Below, in pieces: positions 33,341 to 41,263 of a stretch of 49,943 bases of DNA. This stretch comes from Nanobdellota archaeon (lineage in GTDB: Archaea > Nanoarchaeota > Nanoarchaeia > Parvarchaeales > Parvarchaeaceae), in assembly GCA_021834945.1 (NCBI GenBank), contig JAKBRA010000001.1, forward strand, positions 1 to 49,943, read 5' to 3'. The position numbers and the translations under genes were made by a program. A model generated the notes under the pieces. That model was not told the origin of the DNA, did no database searches, and saw only the letters and a list, made by a program, of their open reading frames with translations. Within the stretch, counting starts at the first letter, position 1. Each line of letters begins with the position of its first letter.

Positions 33341-35230
33341 ATGGAAGAAGTGCTTCAGGAAATCGTTGAAAAATTACGTTTTTTGAAAGAATTTACTGAC
33401 GTTAAAAATATAGAGAATTTTATTGCAAGATTAAACAAAACAAAAGATCCAGAGATGCAAGCATTTCTATTGTCGAAAATAACGTCCGAATTTCAAAGAC
33501 TGGAGGCAATGTTTCCAGTTTCTGACCCGTCTTTTCCAGCAATTAAAATCAAAGAAGGAGGGTTGGAAATAGGTGATTTAATCTATAAAGGCCAGAAAAT
33601 AGGCAGGTTTTCGTTGTCTGTTGAAGATTTGAATAGAAACGTGCTTATAATCGGCTCCACAGGCCATGGCAAAACCTCCCTCATACATAGTATATTGCAA
33701 AAGGCGGCTAAGAAGGGCATAAACTATCTTGTATTTGACATGAAAAAGGATTACAAGACATTAAGCTTAGACAAGGATTCCGTTTATATTGACGCGGAAG
33801 ATTTAAAGATAAATCCTCTAGAGGCGCCAATCAATACCAAAGAGGCAGACTGGGCAGTTCATTTTGCGGACATTTTTTCAGACAGCTTTTCATTGCTTAT
33901 AGGCAGCAGAGATTATCTTCTGGAAAACACAATAAATCTTTTTTCTTCCTGGGAGAAGAGCTACCCGCCAAGGTTTTCGGATTTGCTTGTTTATATGACT
34001 CTGAACGGAAAAAAGAACGATTACTTCAAAGTTATTGAGGGCCGATTAAAAAGCCTTATTTCTTCCTCTCAGTTGTTTGACTGCAATATCGGTATTTCTT
34101 TTGAAAACATGAAAGACAAAAATATAATAATCGGGCTAGAAAATGTTGGTTTGGCTGAGCAATATTTTATAGTTTCATTCATCCTTTCTTCTTTTTATTA
34201 TTCTAACTTAGGTTTAAACAGGGATAACAAATTTAAAAGGTTAATAGTCATAGACGACGCACATTCTATTTTAGATGCGAACAAGGAAAAAGATTATGCC
34301 AAAGGCATACCTATACTTCATTCGATAATAGCCAAGATAAGAGAAATGGGGTTTGGCTTTATCTTTTCAGACCAGCAGATTTCTTCAGTGTTGTCAAGTG
34401 CAATACAAAATACAAACACAAAATTCATAGGCAAGGTAAACCTTTACTCAGATCTTTACAGGATTCAACCAGGGAATTCGGATATTACTGATAGCATATC
34501 AAGATTAAACAAATCCGAATTCTTGGTTTTTAATGAATCAATCCATCCTTTTTGTCTGTTTATCGCAGATAAAACAACTATTGACGGGTTTGTGGACAGT
34601 TCCATTTTTGCCGTAAAAAAGGAGATGAATAGAAGCTTCTTAAATTTTTTTAAGGCCGATAATCCGTCCGTAAAAGAAGAGGCTTTTCTGCATGAGATAA
34701 GTGCGAATTATTTTTTGAATCTTACCCTGCACATGCAGAACCTTTCAAACATTATGAACAAGGAAGAATTTGATTCAATAAAGATAAGGTTTTTGAACAG
34801 CAAAGTTATATCGCAGGCTTCTTTAGATTTTCCCAGCGGTAAAACCTCTAAGTTTCTGTTTATAAACAAGAATTCTACGGAGAATTTAGATCAAATAAAA
34901 GATTTGAACCATTTGACAGAAAAAGAGTTTTTCAAAAGCTTATTCAAGTATCTGGTTGTTAACCAGCTGAAATCCAGCAAGGTGAACTTTGAAGAGTATG
35001 ACGATGGTCTTTTGATAAAAGGTTTGCTTAAAAAATACATTTTAGTTGATTATAACATTGAGAGCTTGAAAAGAATACTTGAAACAAAGTTTGATTCAGT
35101 TGTCTTTTTAGTAAAGGACAACTCATTGGAACAGGATGTTCTTGCTGAACTCATAAGGGAAAGCGATGAAAGGCATCTGCTTAACATTAAGGCACTGAAA
35201 ATTGTACATTACAAAGACTTTAAAATTTAA
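33341..35230 (+). CDS. HerA/VirB4-like P-loop ATPase (DUF87 type)
   Basis: A 629-residue predicted ring ATPase. The N terminus is helical (about 1-60), followed by an IGRFSLSVEDLNRNVLIIG lead-in typical of HerA/DUF87 proteins. Walker A is GSTGHGKTS at about 106-114, with FDMKKDYKTL after it. Walker B is LIVIDDAHSIL at about 304-314, and FIFSDQQISSV follows as the sensor-like segment. The last 170 residues form an extra alpha/beta domain (ILVDYNIESL, SVVFLVKDNS) that might be a degenerate nuclease-like fold. Such ATPases move DNA or proteins. Context next to an exported surface protein points to transport across the envelope, and context next to the origin to DNA handling. Both are inference. 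Confidence 0.75.
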   Translation: MEEVLQEIVEKLRFLKEFTDVKNIENFIARLNKTKDPEMQAFLLSKITSEFQRLEAMFPVSDPSFPAIKIKEGGLEIGDLIYKGQKIGRFSLSVEDLNRNVLIIGSTGHGKTSLIHSILQKAAKKGINYLVFDMKKDYKTLSLDKDSVYIDAEDLKINPLEAPINTKEADWAVHFADIFSDSFSLLIGSRDYLLENTINLFSSWEKSYPPRFSDLLVYMTLNGKKNDYFKVIEGRLKSLISSSQLFDCNIGISFENMKDKNIIIGLENVGLAEQYFIVSFILSSFYYSNLGLNRDNKFKRLIVIDDAHSILDANKEKDYAKGIPILHSIIAKIREMGFGFIFSDQQISSVLSSAIQNTNTKFIGKVNLYSDLYRIQPGNSDITDSISRLNKSEFLVFNESIHPFCLFIADKTTIDGFVDSSIFAVKKEMNRSFLNFFKADNPSVKEEAFLHEISANYFLNLTLHMQNLSNIMNKEEFDSIKIRFLNSKVISQASLDFPSGKTSKFLFINKNSTENLDQIKDLNHLTEKEFFKSLFKYLVVNQLKSSKVNFEEYDDGLLIKGLLKKYILVDYNIESLKRILETKFDSVVFLVKDNSLEQDVLAELIRESDERHLLNIKALKIVHYKDFKI

Positions 35231-35293
35231 TCGTTTATTTTAATTAAACTTTGCAATATAAGTTTTATATTTAACTTCCAGTCAATTATTAAC

Positions 35294-36037
35294 ATGGGCC
35301 GGAAGGAGAAGCTGGAAAAAATACTCAAAGACCTAAGCGTTTCCTTCAAAAAGTCCAAACTTCTGGAATACATGGACTTCGGTCCCCAAAACTTTGTTTT
35401 TAAGCCAGAGAAAGCGAATATAAACGGAAAGGTGGTTTACAATGCCCTGGCATCTTATGACCTGGAAAAGGATAAATTTTACCTGCTTAAAGAGCTATTT
35501 AACCCAGGTCCTCTTGATAATGAGCAAAAAATACAAAGTCTAGAAAGTCAAAAGGCACTCATAATGCATGAGGAAGTGCACAGAGCCGTAATAAAATCAG
35601 GTTTGCTGGAAAAATACAATAATGATCCTGTAATAAGCTCCACTTTTTATTTAGATAAATATCACAGTCTGCCGTTTGTTTTAGCTTCTCTCAAATTCAA
35701 CGGGACGATTTCGAACTATTTCTATATTGACGGTGAACTTGAGGATTTCACAAGTGCTTTCAGTTCTTCCAGCAAACTTGTTGAGTATCTCATGGCTCAA
35801 AATCCTGCCAGCATCAAAGAAAGTCTATACCTTTTGGATTTAACAAATTTAAAGGAATCAGCGAAAGAAACAGCGTTAAAACTACATTCTACAGGATTAA
35901 GTTTCAGGGATGGCACGATGTTCGCGATTAGTAGCAAAGAAGCGCTTGTTTACTTCAAAAAGGCCTTTTATACGGCAAAATTAAATGACACTACGAGCAA
36001 CATGTCCATAACTTACAAAAAACTTGATTTGCTGTAG
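35294..36037 (+). CDS. Putative zinc metalloprotein with HExxH motif
   Basis: A 247-residue protein with no recognised family. Its middle contains MHEEVHRAVI, with His92-Glu93-x-x-His96 in the helix-like setting of zincin peptidases. An acidic stretch DGELEDF (146-152) about 50 residues later could supply the third ligand, as in gluzincins. No signal peptide or membrane segment is visible, so it acts inside the cell. It follows the ATPase gene by 63 nt with its own TATA-like TTTTATATTTAA. A Zn peptidase that processes or regulates the surface system is a guess; a structural zinc site is the alternative. Confidence 0.5.
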   Translation: MGRKEKLEKILKDLSVSFKKSKLLEYMDFGPQNFVFKPEKANINGKVVYNALASYDLEKDKFYLLKELFNPGPLDNEQKIQSLESQKALIMHEEVHRAVIKSGLLEKYNNDPVISSTFYLDKYHSLPFVLASLKFNGTISNYFYIDGELEDFTSAFSSSSKLVEYLMAQNPASIKESLYLLDLTNLKESAKETALKLHSTGLSFRDGTMFAISSKEALVYFKKAFYTAKLNDTTSNMSITYKKLDLL

Positions 36038-36138
36038 AATTTTACAAAGATTAAGAAAACCGCATTGAGAAGGCCCTAATGGTTAAAAACGTATTTAAAA
36101 GGAAGAAAAGTTTAATATATACACGGAGTACAATAGTT

Positions 36139-36627
36139 ATGGTAGGAGAAAAAAAATTTCATTCTGTTCTGTCTTCAACCGCTGTTAAATTATCCATATA
36201 TTCATCCTTCCTAGATTTTGGCCTGGCAATATCAGTATTTTTCCTGCAGAGGAAACTGCTTCCAGTTGCGATGACGTCATTCCTTTTGAATCTATTCGAC
36301 ACGGCCATAGCTTATTTGACTTTTGCAATAATCGGCCTGTTTTTAGCGGCCGCGGCTTTAAGATTCAGGGAAAGAGTCATAACAATAACGCCACTTATGC
36401 ACAAAGCAGAAAAGATTAATATAAGAAAGGTAAAGATTTCATTGCCTAAGGAGACTTTCAATGACAACAAGGTTAAAATGGCCGTCTTAAAAGTCAGACC
36501 TGCAGACTTAGATCAGGAGATACAAAGGGTAGTCACAAAAAACAAGCAGAATTTCATAAAATTCAACGGAGTATGGTACAAAGTCGCGAACGATAAATTC
36601 GATAAAGTCGCCAGACCAGACTATTAA
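36139..36627 (+). CDS. Small membrane protein (162 aa), two TM segments
   Basis: Not recognised. ATG 36139 is chosen because a TTTAATATATA element lies 20-29 nt before it; an in-frame ATG at 36079 would add 20 basic residues. Two hydrophobic segments (about 15-35 and 47-72) are followed by a charged cytoplasmic domain (KAEKINIRKVKISLPKE, KMAVLKVRPADL, KFNGVWYKVANDKF) of alternating strands. It sits between the HExxH protein and the pilin gene. Confidence 0.5.
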   Translation: MVGEKKFHSVLSSTAVKLSIYSSFLDFGLAISVFFLQRKLLPVAMTSFLLNLFDTAIAYLTFAIIGLFLAAAALRFRERVITITPLMHKAEKINIRKVKISLPKETFNDNKVKMAVLKVRPADLDQEIQRVVTKNKQNFIKFNGVWYKVANDKFDKVARPDY

Positions 36628-36671
36628 TTTTGAATAGATAGTAATTTAACTTTTAAAGCTTTCATAATTAA

Positions 36672-37025
36672 ATGAAAGGACAGGGGCTTCCGATTTCAAC
36701 ATTGATTATAATCATATTAGGGATACTAATATTGGTTATGGTGGTGATATTTGTCATTCTGCCAATCGCAAAAACTTCAAGTTCAATAAAACCTCCTGCT
36801 TCGAATGTCAGTGCATTTGAGTTTACTTGCAGCACAGACTGCAGCTTGGCCAGCAGTCCGAACCCTGCAAGCACATCTTTTTGCACTGCAACCATGCCAG
36901 GATATTCTTCATTGCACTGTTACAGCCAGATTCCTGGCACTAGCAGCTATTTCTATGACAGCGGTAGCTGCGTTTACACAGATACCTACGGCAAAAGCAT
37001 AACGGCAGGCAGCAGCGATTGTTGA
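36672..37025 (+). CDS. Cys-rich type IV pilin-like protein (class III signal peptide)
   Basis: A 117-residue protein starting MKGQG followed directly by LPISTLIIIILGILIL, which matches archaeal prepilin-type signals cleaved after Gly at a short basic leader. The hydrophobic helix (about 6-33) would form the pilus core. The exposed domain is small and Ser/Thr-rich with six cysteines (FTC, TDC, SFC, LHC, GSC, SDC), implying disulfide bonding outside the cell. The pilus ATPase and platform proteins are at 266-4602. A prepilin peptidase is not in the window. A TATA-like TTTAAAG lies about 20 nt upstream. Confidence 0.65.
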   Translation: MKGQGLPISTLIIIILGILILVMVVIFVILPIAKTSSSIKPPASNVSAFEFTCSTDCSLASSPNPASTSFCTATMPGYSSLHCYSQIPGTSSYFYDSGSCVYTDTYGKSITAGSSDC

Positions 37026-37153
37026 GTTTCACGTCCATAAAAAATAATTCTCTCTTAAAACCAGAGCATTTAGTCCTTGCCGAAGAAAACTATAAATTAT
37101 AAGGAGTTAAAATAATTATATGTTTACAGGTTCTAAATCCAGATTTTTTTTGG

Positions 37154-37990
37154 ATGAAAGTACTAAAAAAATCTTATTGCGGGAGGTGCGCCACTGTATC
37201 TAGTATGGTTTCTGCTACTTGGCTAGAAGGCTTTGACCCTTCTTATATATTTAAATCAAAAGAGGATTTTAAAAAATGGCTTTTGTCGCATATAGACCTA
37301 ACTTATCTGCCGGCTTATCTCCCTGACAGCAAGTTAAGGGAGTTCATTAAAAAAGCAATGGATTATGGATTTAGTAGGGTATGTATACCAATAACAGCCG
37401 TTTCAAGAGCGGAGGAATTTATAGGTGGCAGCGGAAAGCTTGAGTTAATAACGTTCATTTCTTCTTTTCACGGCAATAGAGACTTAATAGACGGAAAAAG
37501 ACAAGCATGTTCCTCGGCCATATCTTTTAAAACGGACGAGATAGAATTCAGTCCTAACCTGTCTTTATTGGCAGACAATCCAGATATGTTTAAGGCAGAA
37601 ATCAATTCTATCCTTGAGCTAACAAGACAAACAAATAAGAAATCCAAAATATATATCGAAATAGACAAGTTGCCAGAGGACATGATAGAAAAAGCAATAA
37701 GATTATCGCAGGAATGTTTGCCAGATTACATCAGCATATTCATAAGATTGTTAGAAGAGGAAACATACGACGGTGAAAACCTCAACTTTTCAAAAGACTG
37801 GTTTGAAAAAATAGACAGGGCACTTGGGAAGGATAAAAAGACAAATCTAAAAGTATATGGCAGGATAGACAATTTTAACAACCTACTTCCGATTCTTTAC
37901 TTGGCTACAAAATATGGTTGGAACTTTGACAACTTTAGGGTAGGCACAGAATACGGATTCGATATAATCGATGGTTTGGACACGTCATAG
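37154..37990 (+). CDS. DeoC-fold protein lacking the aldolase catalytic residues
   Basis: A 278-residue protein that follows the deoxyribose-phosphate aldolase pattern: IDLTYLPAYLPDSKLREFI resembles the DeoC beta1/alpha1 start, SSFHGNRDLIDGKRQA the conserved FPHG segment, DEIEFSP the D-E-V-D strand, and NFRVGTE the C-terminal FR.G segment. At the position of the Schiff-base lysine (FIKTSTG in DeoC) it reads YISIFIR. The second lysine region reads LKVYGRID, and the DeoC Asp of the D-E-V-D strand is Glu. So it is probably not an aldolase. A CxxC (YCGRC) sits at the N terminus. It is monocistronic, with a TATA-like element near 37091-37100 and a T8 run just before the ATG. Confidence 0.6.
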   Translation: MKVLKKSYCGRCATVSSMVSATWLEGFDPSYIFKSKEDFKKWLLSHIDLTYLPAYLPDSKLREFIKKAMDYGFSRVCIPITAVSRAEEFIGGSGKLELITFISSFHGNRDLIDGKRQACSSAISFKTDEIEFSPNLSLLADNPDMFKAEINSILELTRQTNKKSKIYIEIDKLPEDMIEKAIRLSQECLPDYISIFIRLLEEETYDGENLNFSKDWFEKIDRALGKDKKTNLKVYGRIDNFNNLLPILYLATKYGWNFDNFRVGTEYGFDIIDGLDTS

Positions 37991-38024
37991 TAAAATAGGT
38001 TTATAGCTTGGTAAGGCGGCAGAG

Positions 38025-39182
38025 TCACAGTTTCCTTTTCAATTTTTCAATTTCATTTTTTGCCTTTTGGTCGTTTTCTATCTTCAAACAAGTGTCAACC
38101 GCTGCGACTATTGTTTTTCTCAGCTGGTTAAATGAATTGCTGCTGCCAGCCAGTTCCCGAAATTTATCGGAATGGCCTGCTACGCTTTCAGGGGCTATCT
38201 TGAAATCAATGTGTCCGGTTGGAACGGTCCTGCTGACATTTGCTTCGTCCGTTGCTCCTACCTGCCGGTCCCTTTTATCATAGAGTTTGGTGGCGTTTAC
38301 TCCCTGCTTTTTCAAGCTGTCGTACAAGATTTCATCTATTACGGGGGCGTTTTTATACTCCTTGTATACAGGTGCTACCTGCTTGACAGTAGTTTCCGTT
38401 TTATAGGCCTTTCCTATATCAATAGCTATCCTTTTTATTCTGCCGTAAGCATGCATCAGGTAACTACTTTTAGTGCTTCTTATGTCTACCTCCAAGATAG
38501 TTTTATCCGGCACTATATTGGAGGCCTGGCCCCCTTCCTTTACGTACATTCCAACTAATACATGCATATATTTGTTGAAAGACGCGGTAGCATTTCTTAT
38601 GCTAATATAAGTCGCTATAAGCGCGTCAAGTGCGTTTGTACCCATTTCTGCTTCTTCCAAGTGGCTGGCCTTTCCCTTGAAAACAATCTCTGCAGTTATG
38701 TCGGCAGGCGATTGGCAACCGACATTCCACTGCGAATCAGGGTGTACGCCGATGACAAAATCGATGTCATTGAATGATCCGATCTTGACTAGCACATCTT
38801 TGCTTCCCGCGTATTCTCCTATTCCTTCTTCAGACGGCGTACCAATTACGACTATTTTCCCCTTATAGCCTTTTTCCTTTAATTTTATTGCGGTTCCAAC
38901 GGCCCAAGCAGCTATGAGGTTATGTCCGCATGAATGGCCGTTGGGCAGCGCATCCTCCTCACATAATAATCCTACGACTGGTCTACCGCTGCCGTATTCT
39001 GCCCTAAAAGCCGTCTTCATTCCGCCGTACGGCTTCTTTACTTTAAAGCCCCTCTTTTTCAGAAAGTCAGAAAGCAAAGCGGACGTTTTGAATTCCTTGC
39101 TGCCTATTTCTGCAAGATTGAATACCTTTTTTGAAATTTCAAATATGTCATTAAATTGACCGTAACCATCGTTTGTGTTCAT
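38025..39182 (-). CDS. M20 family metallopeptidase / amidohydrolase
   Basis: Predicted di-zinc hydrolase of the M20D amidohydrolase group acting on an N-acyl or peptide bond; 385 residues. Visible marks are the metal-binding NGHSCGHNLIAAWAVG near 95, the catalytic TPSEEG at about 115-120, GVHPDSQWN, and the small lid domain around 180-290 with KGKASHLEEAEMGTNALDALI. The exact substrate (an N-acyl amino acid, aminobenzoyl-glutamate or a dipeptide) cannot be read. It converges on the DeoC-like gene and is divergent from the exported protein gene, with about 70 bp between starts. Confidence 0.87.
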   Translation of the reverse strand: MNTNDGYGQFNDIFEISKKVFNLAEIGSKEFKTSALLSDFLKKRGFKVKKPYGGMKTAFRAEYGSGRPVVGLLCEEDALPNGHSCGHNLIAAWAVGTAIKLKEKGYKGKIVVIGTPSEEGIGEYAGSKDVLVKIGSFNDIDFVIGVHPDSQWNVGCQSPADITAEIVFKGKASHLEEAEMGTNALDALIATYISIRNATASFNKYMHVLVGMYVKEGGQASNIVPDKTILEVDIRSTKSSYLMHAYGRIKRIAIDIGKAYKTETTVKQVAPVYKEYKNAPVIDEILYDSLKKQGVNATKLYDKRDRQVGATDEANVSRTVPTGHIDFKIAPESVAGHSDKFRELAGSSNSFNQLRKTIVAAVDTCLKIENDQKAKNEIEKLKRKL

Positions 39183-39251
39183 ATAAACTTGTATATTTGT
39201 GTAATTTAATGATTTCTTTAAGTTTTTATACTTCCAAACGTTCTATAAATC

Positions 39252-40004
39252 ATGGGCTTGCTGAAAATAATATTTTATGTAATAATCGCAATAGTCGTTT
39301 TTTCGTTGATCTCTACATACATAATAAACATAAATGCGCCTGAGGTTGCCGGACTTATAAGCCAATCTGTTACTTCTTTCTTTAAAAGCGCCAATTCAAA
39401 TAATACTCTAGTTTCAAATGGGGCCAATTTCTCTTATCCAGGAGACTGGCTTATCTTTTCGCCTTCTGTTGTAAATGGCGTTCCAATTCTGTCGCAGAAC
39501 AACAGCATTTCCAAAGGCATATCCAACGAGCTTACAAACTCTTCAGTATCGATAATAATACCAAATTCCTACGTTTCCAATCTCATTGGAGACATACCAA
39601 GCGTAATCTCAGGGGCACTGTCAAAGAACTTGAGCCTTGCAAGCATAAGCAAGCTGATAAAAAACGTCAATTTAGTACTGGTCTCTGATTTCAATGCGCC
39701 GGCCAACTTTTCAAATGCGACCAACATAAATGAGGTATCGGGGTTTTTAAACGCTTTCAAGATAAACACCTTGAATTATTCCAACATAAATTTGTCGGGA
39801 GAACCAGGCGTTATGATTACCGATAAAAATATCAAGATACCACAAATCGATAACCTTTCATTTGCATACGTTAAAGTAGCCATAGCAATAACTGGAAAAA
39901 CAGTTTGCATGGTTTTCGGCTTGTCTGCCCAGAACAGTTCGATAAACACGGTCAACATTGCTTTCAAAAGGGTAACCGAAAGCATAAAATGCAGAGAAAA
40001 GTAG
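39252..40004 (+). CDS. Exported PsbP-like protein of unknown function
   Basis: A 250-residue protein with one N-terminal hydrophobic segment (about 5-27) that would anchor the rest outside the cell. The exported part is rich in Asn-x-Ser/Thr sequons. An FSYPGDWLIFS segment near 60-70 resembles the PsbP/DUF1795-type opening strand, followed by strands carrying IIIPNSYVSNLI and an AYVKVAIAITGKTVCMVFGL end. Two Cys occur near the C terminus. A TATA-like element (about 39216-39235) precedes it. The role is unknown; surface-protein or lipid-related binding is possible. Confidence 0.5.
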   Translation: MGLLKIIFYVIIAIVVFSLISTYIININAPEVAGLISQSVTSFFKSANSNNTLVSNGANFSYPGDWLIFSPSVVNGVPILSQNNSISKGISNELTNSSVSIIIPNSYVSNLIGDIPSVISGALSKNLSLASISKLIKNVNLVLVSDFNAPANFSNATNINEVSGFLNAFKINTLNYSNINLSGEPGVMITDKNIKIPQIDNLSFAYVKVAIAITGKTVCMVFGLSAQNSSINTVNIAFKRVTESIKCREK

Positions 40005-40068
40005 TTTTATGATTTTCAGGCTCCGAAGCACTAAATGTATTTAGAATCAAATAAGTCTTTGTAAAGAT

Positions 40069-40140
40069 TGGAGCTAGAGGGATTTGCACCCTCACCTTCA
40101 CGAGCTTCAGTCGTGTGCCCTCCTGTTGGGCGATAGCTCC
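40069..40140 (-). tRNA. tRNA-Phe (anticodon GAA)
   Basis: On the minus strand the 72 nt fold into a full cloverleaf: acceptor GGAGCTA/TAGCTCC, D stem GCCC/GGGC with loop AACAGGA, anticodon stem CACGA/TCGTG with loop CTGAAGC (anticodon GAA, G37), a 5-nt variable loop and T stem GAGGG/CCCTC. Discriminator A; CCA is not encoded and no intron is present. The T-loop reads TGCAAAT, so position 55 is G where nearly all elongator tRNAs have the T that becomes pseudouridine. A TATA-like AT-rich stretch lies about 25-40 nt upstream. Confidence 0.95.
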
Positions 40141-40178
40141 AAAGATTATGATTGCTCGATTAATATTAATATTTATAC

Positions 40179-41213
40179 TCATTCAAAGGAGAATTTGCAT
40201 ACTTCGTTATTAACAGCAGAACATTCCTTTTCATTCAATTTTAACATAGTCCCTGTGATCTTGTAAGACAAGCTAGACAGTACGCTGCCGAGCAGGAAAC
40301 ACCTTTTTTCTATTGCATCATCTATATGCATTGCGTTGAATGAATTGTATACGTCTACCTCCATCAAGTAGCCCAAATCCGTTTTTAGCGTCTTTATCTT
40401 GCCAAATCCGCTTAAGACGGATATTATACTAAGATCCGTCAAACCGTATTTTTCCTTTATAATCTGCAGGTTGTATTGCTGATACAACTTTGCAAGTTCT
40501 TTTCCGGCCTGGTTTTCTATGCCGTATACCCCCTGGCCGATTATCTTTCTCAGTTTACTGAAAAGATACGGAAAGTAAACGACTGGTATTATCTCGGATG
40601 GTATCGAATTTATAAAAATGTCCGTTTCGTCCTTTGTTATCTCAACTTCTTTCAAATTTTCGTTTTTTTGATCGAATATCTGCGACGGTATGTATGCATA
40701 CTCGCTTCTGCCCTCCTTTACGTTTATATTAAAGTAATCTATGTCGGAATCGCCCGTACTTCTACATTTCTCTTCTGTAACTTCTACGTCTCTGTTCGTT
40801 ATAATCCTGTAAATCCCCGCCAAGATACCCATACTGTTGAAACAGTAAGGAGAATTTGATATCAAGTTCAAATATGAGTTGGCGTTCCCGTCTATGCTTA
40901 TCTTGTAGAGGTTTAAATCGCTTGACACTTTATTCATCCTACCGAACCCTATTTCCTTAAAAAAATCGAATATCTCTATTTCGGTTTTTTCTTCCCCTTT
41001 AATCTTCAACATTTTTCTTTTTATCAAATCCTGCAAAAAAGAATAGAAAACGGTAGATGCCGTCTCTTGAAAGATGCTTTTTGTCGCAAGGCCAAGTATT
41101 ATATTAACAGAATTCTGCAGCGATTCAAGGCTTCCTTTCGGCAAAACCAACACGCGCATTTTGTTTAAAAGGTAAATGCCACGGTCATCGTCGTATTCCA
41201 GTTTTAATTCCAT
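40179..41213 (-). CDS. Tandem V4R-domain protein
   Basis: A 344-residue soluble protein built of two halves, each ending in a Cys-rich V4R (vinyl-4-reductase) signature: VEVTEEKCRSTGDSDIDYF near 150 and LNEKECSAVNNEVCKFSF at the end. Each half opens with an alpha/beta region (for example NKMRVLVLPKGSLESLQ). Single V4R domains bind small ligands and often act as sensors in archaea. Two in tandem would let one chain make the usual dimer. The first half has one cysteine fewer, so its site may be degenerate. The gene lies just upstream of tRNA-Phe on the same strand. Confidence 0.55.
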   Translation of the reverse strand: MELKLEYDDDRGIYLLNKMRVLVLPKGSLESLQNSVNIILGLATKSIFQETASTVFYSFLQDLIKRKMLKIKGEEKTEIEIFDFFKEIGFGRMNKVSSDLNLYKISIDGNANSYLNLISNSPYCFNSMGILAGIYRIITNRDVEVTEEKCRSTGDSDIDYFNINVKEGRSEYAYIPSQIFDQKNENLKEVEITKDETDIFINSIPSEIIPVVYFPYLFSKLRKIIGQGVYGIENQAGKELAKLYQQYNLQIIKEKYGLTDLSIISVLSGFGKIKTLKTDLGYLMEVDVYNSFNAMHIDDAIEKRCFLLGSVLSSLSYKITGTMLKLNEKECSAVNNEVCKFSFE

Positions 41214-41263
41214 ATATTAGATAAATTAGCAAAATTTATATGCTTTTAAATCTTGTACTTAAG

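Noticed and set aside
38172..38558. Plus-strand open frame of 128 codons inside the M20 peptidase gene
   Set aside because: It lies wholly antisense to a gene with intact M20 motifs, has atypical Cys/Tyr-rich composition and no promoter or ribosome site.
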